Below are positions 45,193-57,872 of a stretch of 64,000 nucleotides of DNA, piece after piece. This DNA is from Pseudopyrenochaeta lycopersici (Eukaryota > Ascomycota > Dothideomycetes > Pleosporales > Pseudopyrenochaetaceae). The position numbers were made by a program, and so were the translations under genes. The DNA lies in the NCBI GenBank assembly GCA_003313425.1, contig NHZP01000027.1:62001-126000 (forward strand), written 5' to 3'. Each line of letters opens with the position of its first letter. Position 1 is the first letter of the stretch. Under the pieces are notes generated by a model. That model ran no database searches and had not been told where the DNA came from. It worked only from the letters and a program-made list of their open reading frames with translations.

Positions 45193-47099
45193 GTTCTTAT
45201 AAGTAGAAAAATAATATAATATTTATAATAAGAAACTTATAGCTATTATTAATATACTATAATATTAGAGAGTATATATAAAGAGTTACTTAGAACTTAC
45301 TATTTATATAAACTACTAAAACCTAATATACTTTATAATAATAAAATAGCTTAATTAAAGATTAGTAAGATAGTTAGAACTCTTAAGATAATATAAGTTT
45401 AAGATTATATATATACTAAGAAAAGAAGATAGAAGAGTAAATATACTAAGTAAAAGATATAATATAGTAAGAAAAAAACTAAAGTTTATACAGTAATCTT
45501 AAAAATATAAGTAGAAGTTCCTAAAGATTTATATAAAACTATTATTTAATAATACTATAAGAACTGTATATAGAAATACTTAGGAATTATAAAAACTATA
45601 GAACTTATTTAATAAAACTACTATATTATAAACTTAAAGTAGAAAGTAGAAATATATATTAAGAAATATATACCCTACTAATAGAATAAATATACTATAT
45701 ACGCACTCTAGAGTAAGTTATAGGTAATTAAGATACATATAAAGCTATAAGAAGATATAGTAATAAACTTTATTATAAATTTACTTAAGTCTATAAATAA
45801 AGTAACTAGATATAAGTATAATCTAATATAGTATATAGATATATTAAATACGTAAAGTTTATACTATTTAGAAAGACCTTTATAATACTATAACTTATAG
45901 AAATAATAAAGAACTAAATATTTTAATACTATAGAATACTAAAAACTATTATAAGTAATAGGGATAAACTATTTATATCTAATTTCTAGTTAACTTTTAC
46001 AGCTAAGATAGGTATATAAAAAGACTATCTATAGTATACTACTTAGAAATTAATAGATAAATAGAAAGAATAAATAGAACCTTAAAGTAATACCTACAAA
46101 CGTACTATGATAGATAATAAGATAACTAAGTATTATTACTACTAATATTATAAATTGTATTTAATAATAGTAAATATAAAGTAATAGGTAAAATACTATT
46201 TTACGCCTATTATAGGAAATATCTAAACTTATTTCAAAGAAACTTTCTAAGCGTTAAACTAAAAGTAGTAATTAAAATAGTAAAAGAACTATAAGAAATA
46301 GTAAAATGACTATAAAAAAGACTAAAGAAAAAATAAGAATAGTAGATTTAATATATTAATAAAAAAAGAAAAACAGCGCTTTAGCTAAAAAAAAAGGAAA
46401 TATAGTATATTTACTTATAAAAATCTATATATAAAATAACTTAATAAGAGATTAAACTATATTAAAATTAGACTATTTTTAATTAAGTAATATAATAGAC
46501 TAGTTACGTATATACTAGAACTACCTAAAGATATAAAGGTCTACCTAAGGTTCTATGTTAAGCTATTAGAACTTATATACTTAGTAATACTACTATACAA
46601 AACTTTTAAGTATAAGACTAAAGAAGAAATAGAGTATAAAGTTAAAAAAATCTTTAATATATAATATTTTAAGTTTAAATAAAATAATTATAAAGAAATA
46701 GAATACCTTATTAAGTAAAAAAAGTACTTTAACTCTAGGAATACTTAAGAGCTAGAATTAAACTTAAGAAACTATAAAGAATAAATTAATAAGTATAAAT
46801 ATAATAAAGAATAGAAAGACTTTAAGAATAAAAGATATAATTAACTTAATCTAATAAAGTAATTCTTAAAAGAAAAGAATTACTTTTAAGCTAAGATAGA
46901 GTAAAGATACTCTAGTCTAAGGTAGAAGTACCAAGTACTAGCTCTTACTTAAGAATATTAACTTCTTAGTTAACCTTCTTAATTACCTTTAGCGGTTTAA
47001 TTTTTTCTATAATATAACTAAAATTATCTACTTATTATTACTTATAATACTATAATAATTTTTACTATTTATAAAGTTAATTTTTTTTTATATAAGTAG

Positions 47100-47323
47100 T
47101 GTCCGTACGAGGTGAACCGCTCATTCTTGTACCTATTCGGCCCGACTCTCAGGGGCTCTCAGGGGCTTATAGGCAGCCTATATAGAGGTCTCTCTCTCGC
47201 ACGAGAGAGAGGCCAGGTCAAGGAATACAACTATCTTTCATCTCCCCCCTGAGCGTACGCGCGTGCGGCTCTGTTGGTACCACCAGATGCGTAGCCATCT
47301 AGAGAGGTAAAAGCCAACCGGCA
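47100..47323. mobile_element. Second un-mutated solo LTR
   Basis: A 224-bp GC-richer island starting TGTCCGTACG and ending CCGGCA, flanked by a perfect 5-bp repeat agtag at 47095-47099 and 47324-47328. It contains a short hairpin, ctctctctcgcacgagagag. No similarity to the other solo LTR is evident, so it comes from a different LTR family. Confidence 0.85.
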
Positions 47324-47891
47324 AGTAGTAAGAAAAGTATTTAGCACTTTCTTTTTTATGTTATTAGCTTTAGCTTCTTATACGTCTAACTAAGCTAGTT
47401 CCTTATTTAAATACGAAAAGTTTAGAACTAGTATATTTACTAGCTTATATAATAATACTTTATTATAATAATAATTTCTATACTTCTTTAATAATAATAA
47501 TATCTTATACTCTAACTTCTTTTTAAATAATATTTATAAGAAACTATAGTAAGCTTACTAATAGTATTTATATAGCCTCTAATAGAATAATACTAAGTAG
47601 TACTATATGAAGCTATAAGTTAGTTATAAGGATATAAAGAACTAAAGAGAAAAGATAGTATTATAAATAAGAGTAGGAAGAGTAGTAATTATAAGGATAA
47701 GAGAAGAGGTATAGATAACTAATAAAGAGACTAAGCCTCTAAACTAACTAATAACGCTAGAGTTATATAATCCTAGAAAACCTACGCTAAGATAGACTTA
47801 GTCTTATAAGATAAAGATAAACTTAGAGAACTTAGAGGGGGCCTTATAGGAATCCTATAAGATAATTATATATATAAACTTATATAATATA

Positions 47892-48065
47892 GCCCTTATA
47901 GTATATTATAATTAACTTCTAATAACTTATAAGTATACTACTATCTAATACTTTCTATATTTCACTACCCTTAATACTACCCCTCTATAGAATACTCTAA
48001 AGAGCCTAACTAATTAATACTAGTTACTTTATATTATAACTACTTAATTAGATCTTTAATACTAG
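47892..48065 (+). repeat. 3' LTR of the degraded Gypsy element
   Basis: Partner of 41357-41530; see that entry for the shared blocks. The sequence on either side diverges sharply, which marks the element boundary. Confidence 0.8.
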
Positions 48066-49841
48066 AATAGAGAGAAGAAGTTACCTTTTTTAATAGGAAG
48101 CTATCCTATACTTTAGTAGGTGTATTAAGTTAGCTTATTTAATATAGTTTAATAAAAGAAGCTTATAGTAGACTATATCTAGTAGCAAAAGCGTATAAGT
48201 TAAATATAGAGGAAAGATAGCTAATAGTATCTTATTATTATTATAGTACCTAATAAAATCTATTATTAGGTAAGACTTATAGCTATTAATAATTAATAGC
48301 TAGTACTTTCTTTAAGCTTTCTTCTTAGTATAGTAATCAAACACCTATTTAAGCTAAGCTAGGCCTATATTATTATTTATCTAGCTAGAAGAGGACGTAG
48401 TAAAGTATACTAAGTACTTTCTTAAGTCTATACTCTATACTTAGCTTAATTATATAGCTTTACTAGCAGCCTAATAGATATGGCCTAGTAGTAATATAAA
48501 TCTATTAGTATATATATATACATAGTATAATCTACTTTATAATTACTATCTCAGAGTAATACCTTAACTTCCTTCTTTTCTTATCTCCTTTTACTAAAGA
48601 TTCTCTTTAACTTACTAATAGCTTTAGTTTTAAAGCCTTTTTTTATTAATATTATATATATACTTAGTATTAACTATTATACTTTATCATTTTATACTAT
48701 AGTAGATTAAAGTATAATAAATAAAGTCTATAGCTATTATCTATTATAGTATAAAGTAATCTTTATACTTATTTATAAAGCGCGTAACTTAGATATTAGA
48801 GACTACCTCTTACGTAATTATTAAGGTAAAATTTTATATTATATCTCTTACAAGTAGTAAGTAACGCGCTATAAGTCTTTTTATATACTTTATAAGCTCC
48901 TCCTCTTATTATAAGTTAAGCTTTTATTAGTTAGTATCCTTAATTACGCGTAGTACCTAAATCTACTTATACCTCTGTAATAACGTTAACTAATTAATAC
49001 TATAGTTAGTAGCTATTTTTTAATAGTAAAGTTTTTTGCTAGACTTTAGAGTATTAATCTCTGTAAGCGCATTGTTAATTACAGTTATTATTATTGTGTT
49101 ATTATGCGTCAGAGTATAGGGTACTTTTTTGTTGATCGGGCGTTGCGCGCACGGACACGGTATAGCGCGACCAGCTAGCTGCTGCAGATGTCGTTCTCCA
49201 CCGCACCAAAACACCAAAAGCAACCTTTCCGACGTTTCCCATTGTCGACTGTCCACCAACTCCAACACTCACGAATGAGCGAAAGAGGAACGACCTTCGA
49301 TGTTCCTTACGCTATGATGACAGCGGTCGGAGGGGAAGAGGCCGCCTGAACTTGCTTCACATACCCCGCCATGCCACGGCTGCACACTTCACAGCCTAAC
49401 AGCTCATCGCGCCACCTAGGTTAAAGGCAGGTTGAATCGACGGCCCGCAGCTCCACTGACCGCCTCGGTCATCGTGAACCCTGACGGGCAGAATGGACGC
49501 AAATGTGTAGCTTCGTCAGGTGCGCGCAAGCTACAACCTCGAGTGATGGTGACTGTGAGCGGGGTCGAGGACGGAGGAGCCATTGAGGACACGGAGAAAT
49601 TGACATCAACCCGCCTTGGATCGACTGAGCCTTACGAGATGCCTCATGTGTCTTACTCCGCGTCTGTTAAGGTCTTGCCAACGCGTAAATACGGTTACGG
49701 CGGGACACCCTCCGAAGCCAGCACATCCATGGATCCGTCCAGTATATGAAGTCTAGGCGCCCGTTGCAGCAGACTGCTTCCGCATTAGACTGCTGTCAGT
49801 ATATAGAACCCTGACATCAGCTTGCCCACCAGAAGCCTACA
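48066..49841. other. AT-rich RIP-like tract passing into single-copy DNA
   Basis: From 48066 to about 49020 the sequence remains TpA-rich and stop-filled, probably another degraded transposon piece. After about 49080 the composition returns to normal and the stretch to 49841 contains the beta-glucosidase promoter. A 105-residue frame at 49432-49749 begins at TTG and shows no motif. Confidence 0.5.
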
Positions 49842-51709
<1,868 letters not shown>

Positions 51710-51759
51710 GTTCAACAAATGGTTGTGACGTGTCGATATCTGCTCAACTCAAAAAAAAG

Positions 51760-52276
51760 GAGCTGAGAACTTGAGCGTGCGCCGATGCCACGGGAAGTGC
51801 GTGTACTCCTTTCAGAACTTAAGGCGCCTTAACGCATGCGCGCAGTTAAGCTTAGGACGCTTTTTACAAGGAGATTTGGTGAGGCCTCGTCCTTTGAGAT
51901 ATTTGTACAATGTGCGGGAGCAAGGTGGCTTCGTTGAGGTGCCATCTGTATTCACAACCACCGCTGCTTCAGCGAGCTCCTTATACTCAATTCTTGGCTG
52001 CGCGCGGGCTTTACGATAGATAATCTTTTTCTGATGAAGCGATAGTATAGGCGGTCGGCCGCTGCGAGGTTTATCTACTGTTGTGCCTGTTTGGTGATAT
52101 TTTTTCCTGAGGTCGCCTATGCAGCGTTTGGTGCGGCCATACGCGTTAGCAACTTCAGCGACTGTAGCACCACTATGCAGCCTCCCAACAATTTGATTCC
52201 GCTACTCAACTGTTAAGTTAGGCCCTCTGCGCATATTTTGGTCTATTTCTTGAAGAATTCGGCGTTGTGGTGGCAT
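51760..52276 (-). pseudogene. Tc1/mariner transposase N-terminal fragment
   Basis: From an ATG complement at 52276 the minus strand reads MPPQRRILQEIDQ, then a helix-turn-helix (GRLHSGATVAEVANAYGRTKRCI), the GRP linker (SGRPPILS) and a second HTH (SRTLYKYLKGRGLTKSPCKKRP) typical of Tc1/mariner DNA-binding domains. A stop interrupts the frame after LTVE and the DDE catalytic domain is missing. It lies just past the beta-glucosidase stop. No terminal repeats were found. Confidence 0.75.
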
Positions 52277-53069
52277 AGTTACAATACTGCAAAGTTGCGA
52301 TGTTGACGTTGTGAGGAAACGCGTCGCGTTAGCGCGGAAGAAACTTTATTACTAGGACTGTATATTTATAATCACCAACTGCTGCGAGCTGTAGTGCCTT
52401 TGCTGCCATGATCACAGCTGGGAAGAGAATGCGCGAACGTGATTGAGTCTGGGGTATTCGCAATGGGATGACTGGGCGCAACGCTGCGTGACTTTGTAAT
52501 GTGGATGGAACGATTTAACACTTGGTCGAACACTTCTTTCCGTGACCGGCATGACCGTTTACAACTCATTATCTGCTTGGGTCGATGGTGACGCTTTCAG
52601 AGAACCGATGCACGGCTGTGATTTTGGGGCCGGGTTTTGTGGTACTCATTTAATTGGCATTTGCTATTTCTTTCACCGAATCTCCTGAAGACACCCGCAT
52701 AGGGTATATTTCGCTCCTAGTACTACTCAACGCATGATTCAAGAAAAGGAAATAGCAACGGAAGAAATACATATAGTACTGCCATTATTAACAACTTAGA
52801 ATTTCAATAGAAAGTCACAAGCCCTAGAAAGGAATACCTGATGTGCTGCTAAGAAATCTGAGCTAAGCCGGTGAGTCGGAAATGTCTTCGAAGTCCCAGC
52901 CTCGACTTCAAATTCGTCCCACAACCCGAAATACGAGGTGATGACAAACAGCCTTGACTTGGAAACATCCCTTATCCGTGGGGGAAGAAATAGCCGGAAT
53001 TAAATCGACCTTTCTTAACTGAAGACCCTGATTGTGGCTCTTCCATGCCCAGTTCTAAGTATCTCCGTT
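52277..53069. other. Intergenic, no gene seen
   Basis: Unsupported short frames only, between the Tc1 fragment and the tRNA-like sequence. Confidence 0.45.
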
Positions 53070-53159
53070 CGGTGGGACTGCACTTTGGGTGGTGGTGCAT
53101 CGTGCTTGGAAAAGCACTGCCGCTGGATATGCTCGTAGGTTCGAATCCTACTCCACCGC
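53070..53159 (+). tRNA. tRNA-like sequence, probably a pseudo-tRNA
   Basis: The T-arm is excellent: gtagg, loop ttcgaat, cctac, including the pol III B-box GGTTCGAATCC. The 3' strand TCCACCG pairs with CGGTGGG at 53070-53076. A D-stem (TGCA/TGCA) and an arm with GGA in a 6-base loop can be drawn, and the length would fit a Ser-type tRNA. However, the A-box and position-8 T do not match consensus and the anticodon loop is one base short. It is therefore likely a degenerate tRNA or a tRNA-derived repeat. Confidence 0.3.
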
Positions 53160-53650
53160 CAAATTTTCACACACCCAAAAAGCGACACATCTGCGAGATG
53201 CAAAGGTCTCAAATTTGTACATAATCTTGCGTGGCCAAGGCTCACCTGGCACATTAGCGCATGTGCACCACAACAATCGTTGTGCGTCCAATGCCCTCTA
53301 GATGCCAGCGCGCCTCCGAGACATGAGCACCAAACCGAGTGTTCCAAGGAAACACACGGCGGAATCCTGGCAGTTTTGGCGCCGAAGAAGCTTTCTGCCT
53401 AACTGAGGTGAGATCACCCCCTGGGTAAATAGGTGTGTCACGGTAACCACCCAAAAAAAATTCTCCGTTCTTTAACCCCGATATGCGTAATCGTTATGGA
53501 GTTAGAGTAGTGGAGGACGGCTTTATTATGTCGGACTCATTGAGTTATGGGAATATAAATATTGCGAAAGAGACCTCATGAGACAGGCCATCGAAGCGGA
53601 AAAGTACACACACATTGACTGCTATATCCGACTACATTTATAACGCCAAA
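53160..53650. other. SDR upstream region
   Basis: No gene seen. Holds the promoter of the short-chain dehydrogenase. Confidence 0.45.
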
Positions 53651-54382
53651 ATGTCTGTATATCTCATCACAGGTGCTAGTCGCGGTATCGGCCTTGAGCT
53701 CGCCAGCCAGCTCTCCAATACCTGGACCAACACCGTGATCGCCCTCGTCCGCACTACCACCGACAATCTCTCAGCCCTCCAAGCCGAGCGCAGAAACCTC
53801 CACGTCGTAACCTGTGACATCTCTTCGGGAGCTTCCGTCTCCTCCCTCAGCACCACTCTACCGGAAATACTTCAATCCAGGAAGATCACGCACTTGCTCA
53901 ACAATGCAGCCGTGCTCGCACACCCGAAAATCACGGCATTAAATATGACCGCCGAAGCGCTCTTCACGAATATGACGACCAACGTTCTAGGCCCGGCAAT
54001 GATACTCCGCATCACCTTTCCATTCCTAGCACCAAACGCTCTGATCGTCAATTTGAGCTCTGGTATTGGATCGCTGGCTCTTGTATCCGATGGCACGATC
54101 TCTGCTGGGATATCGGCGTACAGTATTTCGAAAACCGCGCTTAATATGCTAACAGTGCACCAAGCGCAGGAACTGAAAGGCCGGGCTCGGGTAGTGTGTT
54201 TTGATCCTGGACATGTGAAGACAGAAATGGGTGGAGAAAATGCTGTTACGGAAATTTCCGAAAGCGTGAAGGGCATACGAAGCGTGTTGGAGACGCTCGA
54301 CAAGGGGGATGAGGAGGTTAAGGATAGACAAGCTGGGAGGGCAAGGTTCTATCATTTCCAGGGAGATCAGGTACCTTGGTAA
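53651..54382 (+). CDS. Short-chain dehydrogenase/reductase (SDR)
   Basis: A 243-residue single-exon protein starting MSVYLITGASRGIG. An upstream in-frame Met at 53615 is possible, but the glycine-rich motif normally sits this close to the start. The NAD(P)-binding TGASRGIG motif, the CDIS adenine-ring motif, LLNNAAVL (NNAG-like), VNLSSGIGSL (catalytic Ser) and YSISK (YxxxK) are all present, followed by DPGHVKTEMGG. This is a classical cytosolic SDR of fungal type, similar to proteins annotated as short-chain oxidoreductases. The substrate cannot be predicted. Intact and unrelated to the antiviral cluster. Confidence 0.92.
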   Translation: MSVYLITGASRGIGLELASQLSNTWTNTVIALVRTTTDNLSALQAERRNLHVVTCDISSGASVSSLSTTLPEILQSRKITHLLNNAAVLAHPKITALNMTAEALFTNMTTNVLGPAMILRITFPFLAPNALIVNLSSGIGSLALVSDGTISAGISAYSISKTALNMLTVHQAQELKGRARVVCFDPGHVKTEMGGENAVTEISESVKGIRSVLETLDKGDEEVKDRQAGRARFYHFQGDQVPW

Positions 54383-54858
54383 ATTTGGCAGAGGGAATAA
54401 TGAAAGACTACTTGTAGTATTTATTTGAAATCTAAGAGCTTGAATATGTGCCTAGCCTCCAGTTACTGCTCTCTCACCCAACTGACCTATCTCACTTCTA
54501 GATTCGAGAGTAGCGTCGGCTTCTCGGCCTCCCGTTCAACCGTGCTAGGTTCCTTCTCTCCAACGAGCACACTATTATTACTCTCTTGCTTTGAAATAGG
54601 AACATACAAACTTAGATTCCGATCGAAGAAAATTTACTGGCTTTAGTCCCACAACCATCTCCTCGCATGGCATAACTGGACAATCTTCGATGCGTGGGTT
54701 ATGCGTGGAGCCAAAAGTGTGCCAAACAACAATATCGTCGTTGCGGATCTTTGAGCTGTCAAGACCGCAGGATTCTTGACGCTCTTTGATCTATGACCTG
54801 ATACCTTCAGCTCAAAGTGATTGCATGGTATGGGTCCCAGCAGGGTAGAGTTCGTTTG
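54383..54858. other. Intergenic, no gene seen
   Basis: Only short open frames. Probably the decayed front part of the pogo element that follows. Confidence 0.4.
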
Positions 54859-55345
54859 ATGTAGGCTGCTTTTCGCCCTTAAAGCGGGCGTACGGCGATG
54901 AGATTAATAGCTGGGCACGGCACAGCACCCACCAAGTTAAGAAAACGACCTTCCTACAAGCCTTTAAATCAGCTTTTGAGAAGGCAATTACAAAGGAGAA
55001 TATCTGCGCAAGCTTCCGAGGCGCTAGACTAGTCCCACATAATCCAGAGGTTGTGCTATCAAAGCTTGGTGTGGCAGTACGCACGCCAACGCCTTCAGCA
55101 CCAGACACCGCATGGGAATCTAAAACTTCAAGCAAAGTCCGCGAGATAGAGGCTCAATCAGCATTACTTCGTGAGCGCATACGTCGGCATAGAGATTCTC
55201 CAACTTCTCCTCTCCTTAGGGCAGTTGATCAGCTGAATAAGGGCGTTGCATTAATAGGGCATGAATCAGTGTAAACGTGCAAGGAAATGACAGGGCTTCG
55301 GAAGGCAGTAGAGGTAGCAACAGAGCAGCGTTGTCGTAAGAGGAA
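54859..55345 (+). pseudogene. pogo/Fot1 transposase C-terminal remnant
   Basis: In one frame the plus strand reads DVGCFSPLKRAYGDEI, the conserved block after the third catalytic acid in pogo/Fot1 transposases. It continues FLQAFKSAFEKAITKENI, FRGARLVPHNPEVVLSKLGV, RTPTPS, SKVREIEAQSALLRERIRRH and GVALIGHESV, then stops near 55273. Weak similarity (LRKAVEVATEQRCRKRKYI) continues to about 55345. The catalytic core is missing. It is a different fragment from the one at 9-690. Confidence 0.75.
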
Positions 55346-57667
55346 GTATATTTGGATAGATGAGAACCGCACAGTAGGCGCCATACGTTTCATTTTCCGT
55401 ATTGACTGCAGTCGGCTGCGTTGCTATCTCTTCTACTTGCCTTCGACGATTTTGTCACCCGCTCTGTCTTTCCAACGTTTCTTTGTTGCCTCGGTCCATC
55501 CACCATCGGAGGACTAGAGATGGTACCGACTTTGCGTCCTGCGTCGAGCGCTTGATGTCTGCAATGGATGCAGAAGGCAGACACCGTTCAAGCGTGACTC
55601 TAGAAGAGCTTGACGAAACTCTAGACCGGGTTTGCAACTATGTCACCCTTCTCTCCCACCGAACTAAGGCCGAGGGTGGAAGCCAAATACGAGGGGCCGA
55701 TTCAGACTTATAACGTGTTAGCAAGAATATTTTAAAGATTATACAGCTCTAAAGCTAAGTAGATAGTCTGTACAATCCTAAAGTCCTGTAGTCCAGTGCA
55801 GATCCCGGAAACACCAGCAATGCAAAAGTTTCATTTCCTTTTACCTAATGTCCTGGGCTTCCAAAATTCTTAAGAACAACCGCCACTTTAATAGACGTCT
55901 TACAGGCAGTGGAATCCCTTCCTCGGTACGATTCCATTCATCGTCCGCTCACGATAATCAAATTCTGAGTTATCCTCTCTTCAGATTGCCCATCCTGCTA
56001 ACGCCGTAGTACTTGAATAGGTTCGAATAGAAGTATGAGATTTTTTGGTATTCTCTTCCGAACCTCCTACTACAGAGCCTATAAAACCAGAAGAGTTTTT
56101 AACAATTACTATATTTATTAATTAGTATAGAAATGTGAGGTAGCTCGCGAAGCTACTAGTGTGTCTAACAAGCAAGTAAAGTAAAAATCTACCCCTTTAC
56201 TTTACTTACTTACTTAACAACAATCCTTTACTTTACTTACTTACTTAATATTACTTAGTAATATTTCCCAATTTTAAATATATAATAGACCTATTAAAGT
56301 ATACTAGTCTAAAGAAAGTACTTTTAATATTGAATTACTACTATAGTATCTAAATTAAGGTAATTTTATATATTTATAATAACTTTCTTTCTTTATAAAA
56401 ATACGCGCTTATACTTAGAGCTTATTACTAAATAACTAAATAAATTAAACGCTATCTTAGAGAGTATAGAGTAATTAGATATATCGTAAACCTACTACTC
56501 TAAAGGATCCTTAATATCTTAATTAGCTTTCTTAGCCTTAGCTATAAACTTAATAAGCTTAGAAGTAAGTTTTATATACTTTCTTTCTTATATAATAGAC
56601 GCTAAAGTAGTAGTAAGGTACTAATAACGCTTATAGGCTTACTTAAAAAGGATTAAGCGTAGTATTACTATTAATAGTAACTTTAGTATCCTCCTCTTAT
56701 ATTAATTTAGCTATATTTACTTTTATAGCTACTTCCTTATAGTATATATATATATATATATATCTTATACTACTTACTTTACTTTAGTAATCTATTTCTT
56801 CTTATAACTTTATTTAAGCTTAAAATAGGTAAATTTATTTATAGGATATAGGCTAATAGTATATTAGTACGCTAGCGTAGTATCTATAAAGGTATAGTAT
56901 TCTTTAAGCTTAGTATAGGTAGTATTAATAGTATATACATAGTATTTAGAAACCTCTTTAGAGTAATTATATATAAACTTTCTAGCCTCTTAAAGCTTCT
57001 TAAAGAAGATATTAAGAGACTCTAGTATCTTATAAAGTAAGCTATATATTCTTTTAAAGCTAGCTTTCTTAGCTTAGCCTTTTATACATTTAGTTAGGTC
57101 TTTAAATAGTTTTAAGATAGTAAGGATATACTCTAAATTAGTCTACTTACGTAAGGTAATTATATCTTATAAGATATTATATCTCTTACTACTATAGTTA
57201 TAGTAGAGAAAGGATGTTATAGGCGAAGAGGCCTAGCTAACGAGTGTGCATTTGTCCTATACTATAGAAGGAGAAAGATAGAGAAGAGGTTATAGGTATC
57301 CTTAGAGGATATATATATATATTCGTACAAGTAAAGAAGGATATACTCCTCTAGCTACTAACTTATATAAGCTTATAAGAAAAAGGAGTAGAGAAGATTA
57401 AAGAGTTTACTCCCTATATAATAGTAGTAAAGCCTCTCTTACTTAAAGGGCGCAGCCTATTATAATACCCTCCTCCTCCTTAAATAACTATATTACTTCT
57501 TTATACGTAGTTTAACCTTAACCTTATACTTATATAAGTAGCGTTATATTATTATACTATAAAAGTAGAGATATTACGTATACTTTTTCTTATTTATTTA
57601 TAAGTAATTTTCCTCTTTTACTTATTATTATTACCTAATAATATAAAGTAGAGGAGAGGTTAGTTAT
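55346..57667. other. AT-rich RIP-like tract
   Basis: Normal composition to about 56050, then TpA-rich and stop-filled. Contains a duplicated cctttactttacttactta unit (56199-56250) and a short (TA)n run near 56740-56765. No readable gene; probably degraded transposon DNA. Confidence 0.55.
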
Positions 57668-57872
57668 TGTTAGGGACTGTTAGTAGAGGTCGAGGTTAAG
57701 TAATAGGGGATAGTATTAAGACTAATCCTTAACCTCTGCTCTGAGGGGGTAGCTCTTATTTATATACTAGCCTGTCTCTAGTGTAGTCCTAAGCCTTTCC
57801 GGGCTCTATCTAGTATAAGTCTAAGGGCCCTCTGCTAAGTCGTCCCCCGCTAGGTCTAGTGTGTTCGTAACA
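57668..57872 (-). repeat. 3' LTR of the minus-strand Gypsy element
   Basis: On the plus strand it runs TGTTAGGGAC to CGTAACA (205 bp, TG...CA ends). Immediately beyond 57872 is attgccctcccctttttt, which on the minus strand is a polypurine tract directly before the LTR, as expected for the 3' LTR of an element transcribed leftward. Confidence 0.8.

Larger units (their letters stand above)
41357..48065 (+). mobile_element. RIP-degraded Ty3/Gypsy chromovirus-type LTR retrotransposon
   Basis: A 6.7-kb TpA-rich tract bounded by two similar LTR copies (41357-41530 and 47892-48065). Although riddled with stops, the plus strand shows the Gypsy order: a degraded CCHC knuckle near 42305-42350, reverse transcriptase at about 43960-44560 including the YLDNI segment near 44340, RNase H-like sequence to about 44880, integrase including a recognisable block near 46046-46110, and a chromodomain-like end near 46640-46790. 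Two clean solo LTRs are nested inside at 44880-45192 and 47100-47323. The element is inactive. Confidence 0.85.

Noticed and set aside
49432..49749. 105-residue frame upstream of the beta-glucosidase
   Set aside because: Starts at TTG, no motif, and overlaps the likely promoter of the GH1 gene.
56199..56250. Duplicated cctttactttacttactta units as possible telomeric or centromeric satellite
   Set aside because: Only two units, within degraded transposon-like DNA, and unlike the TTAGGG telomere repeat usual in filamentous ascomycetes.
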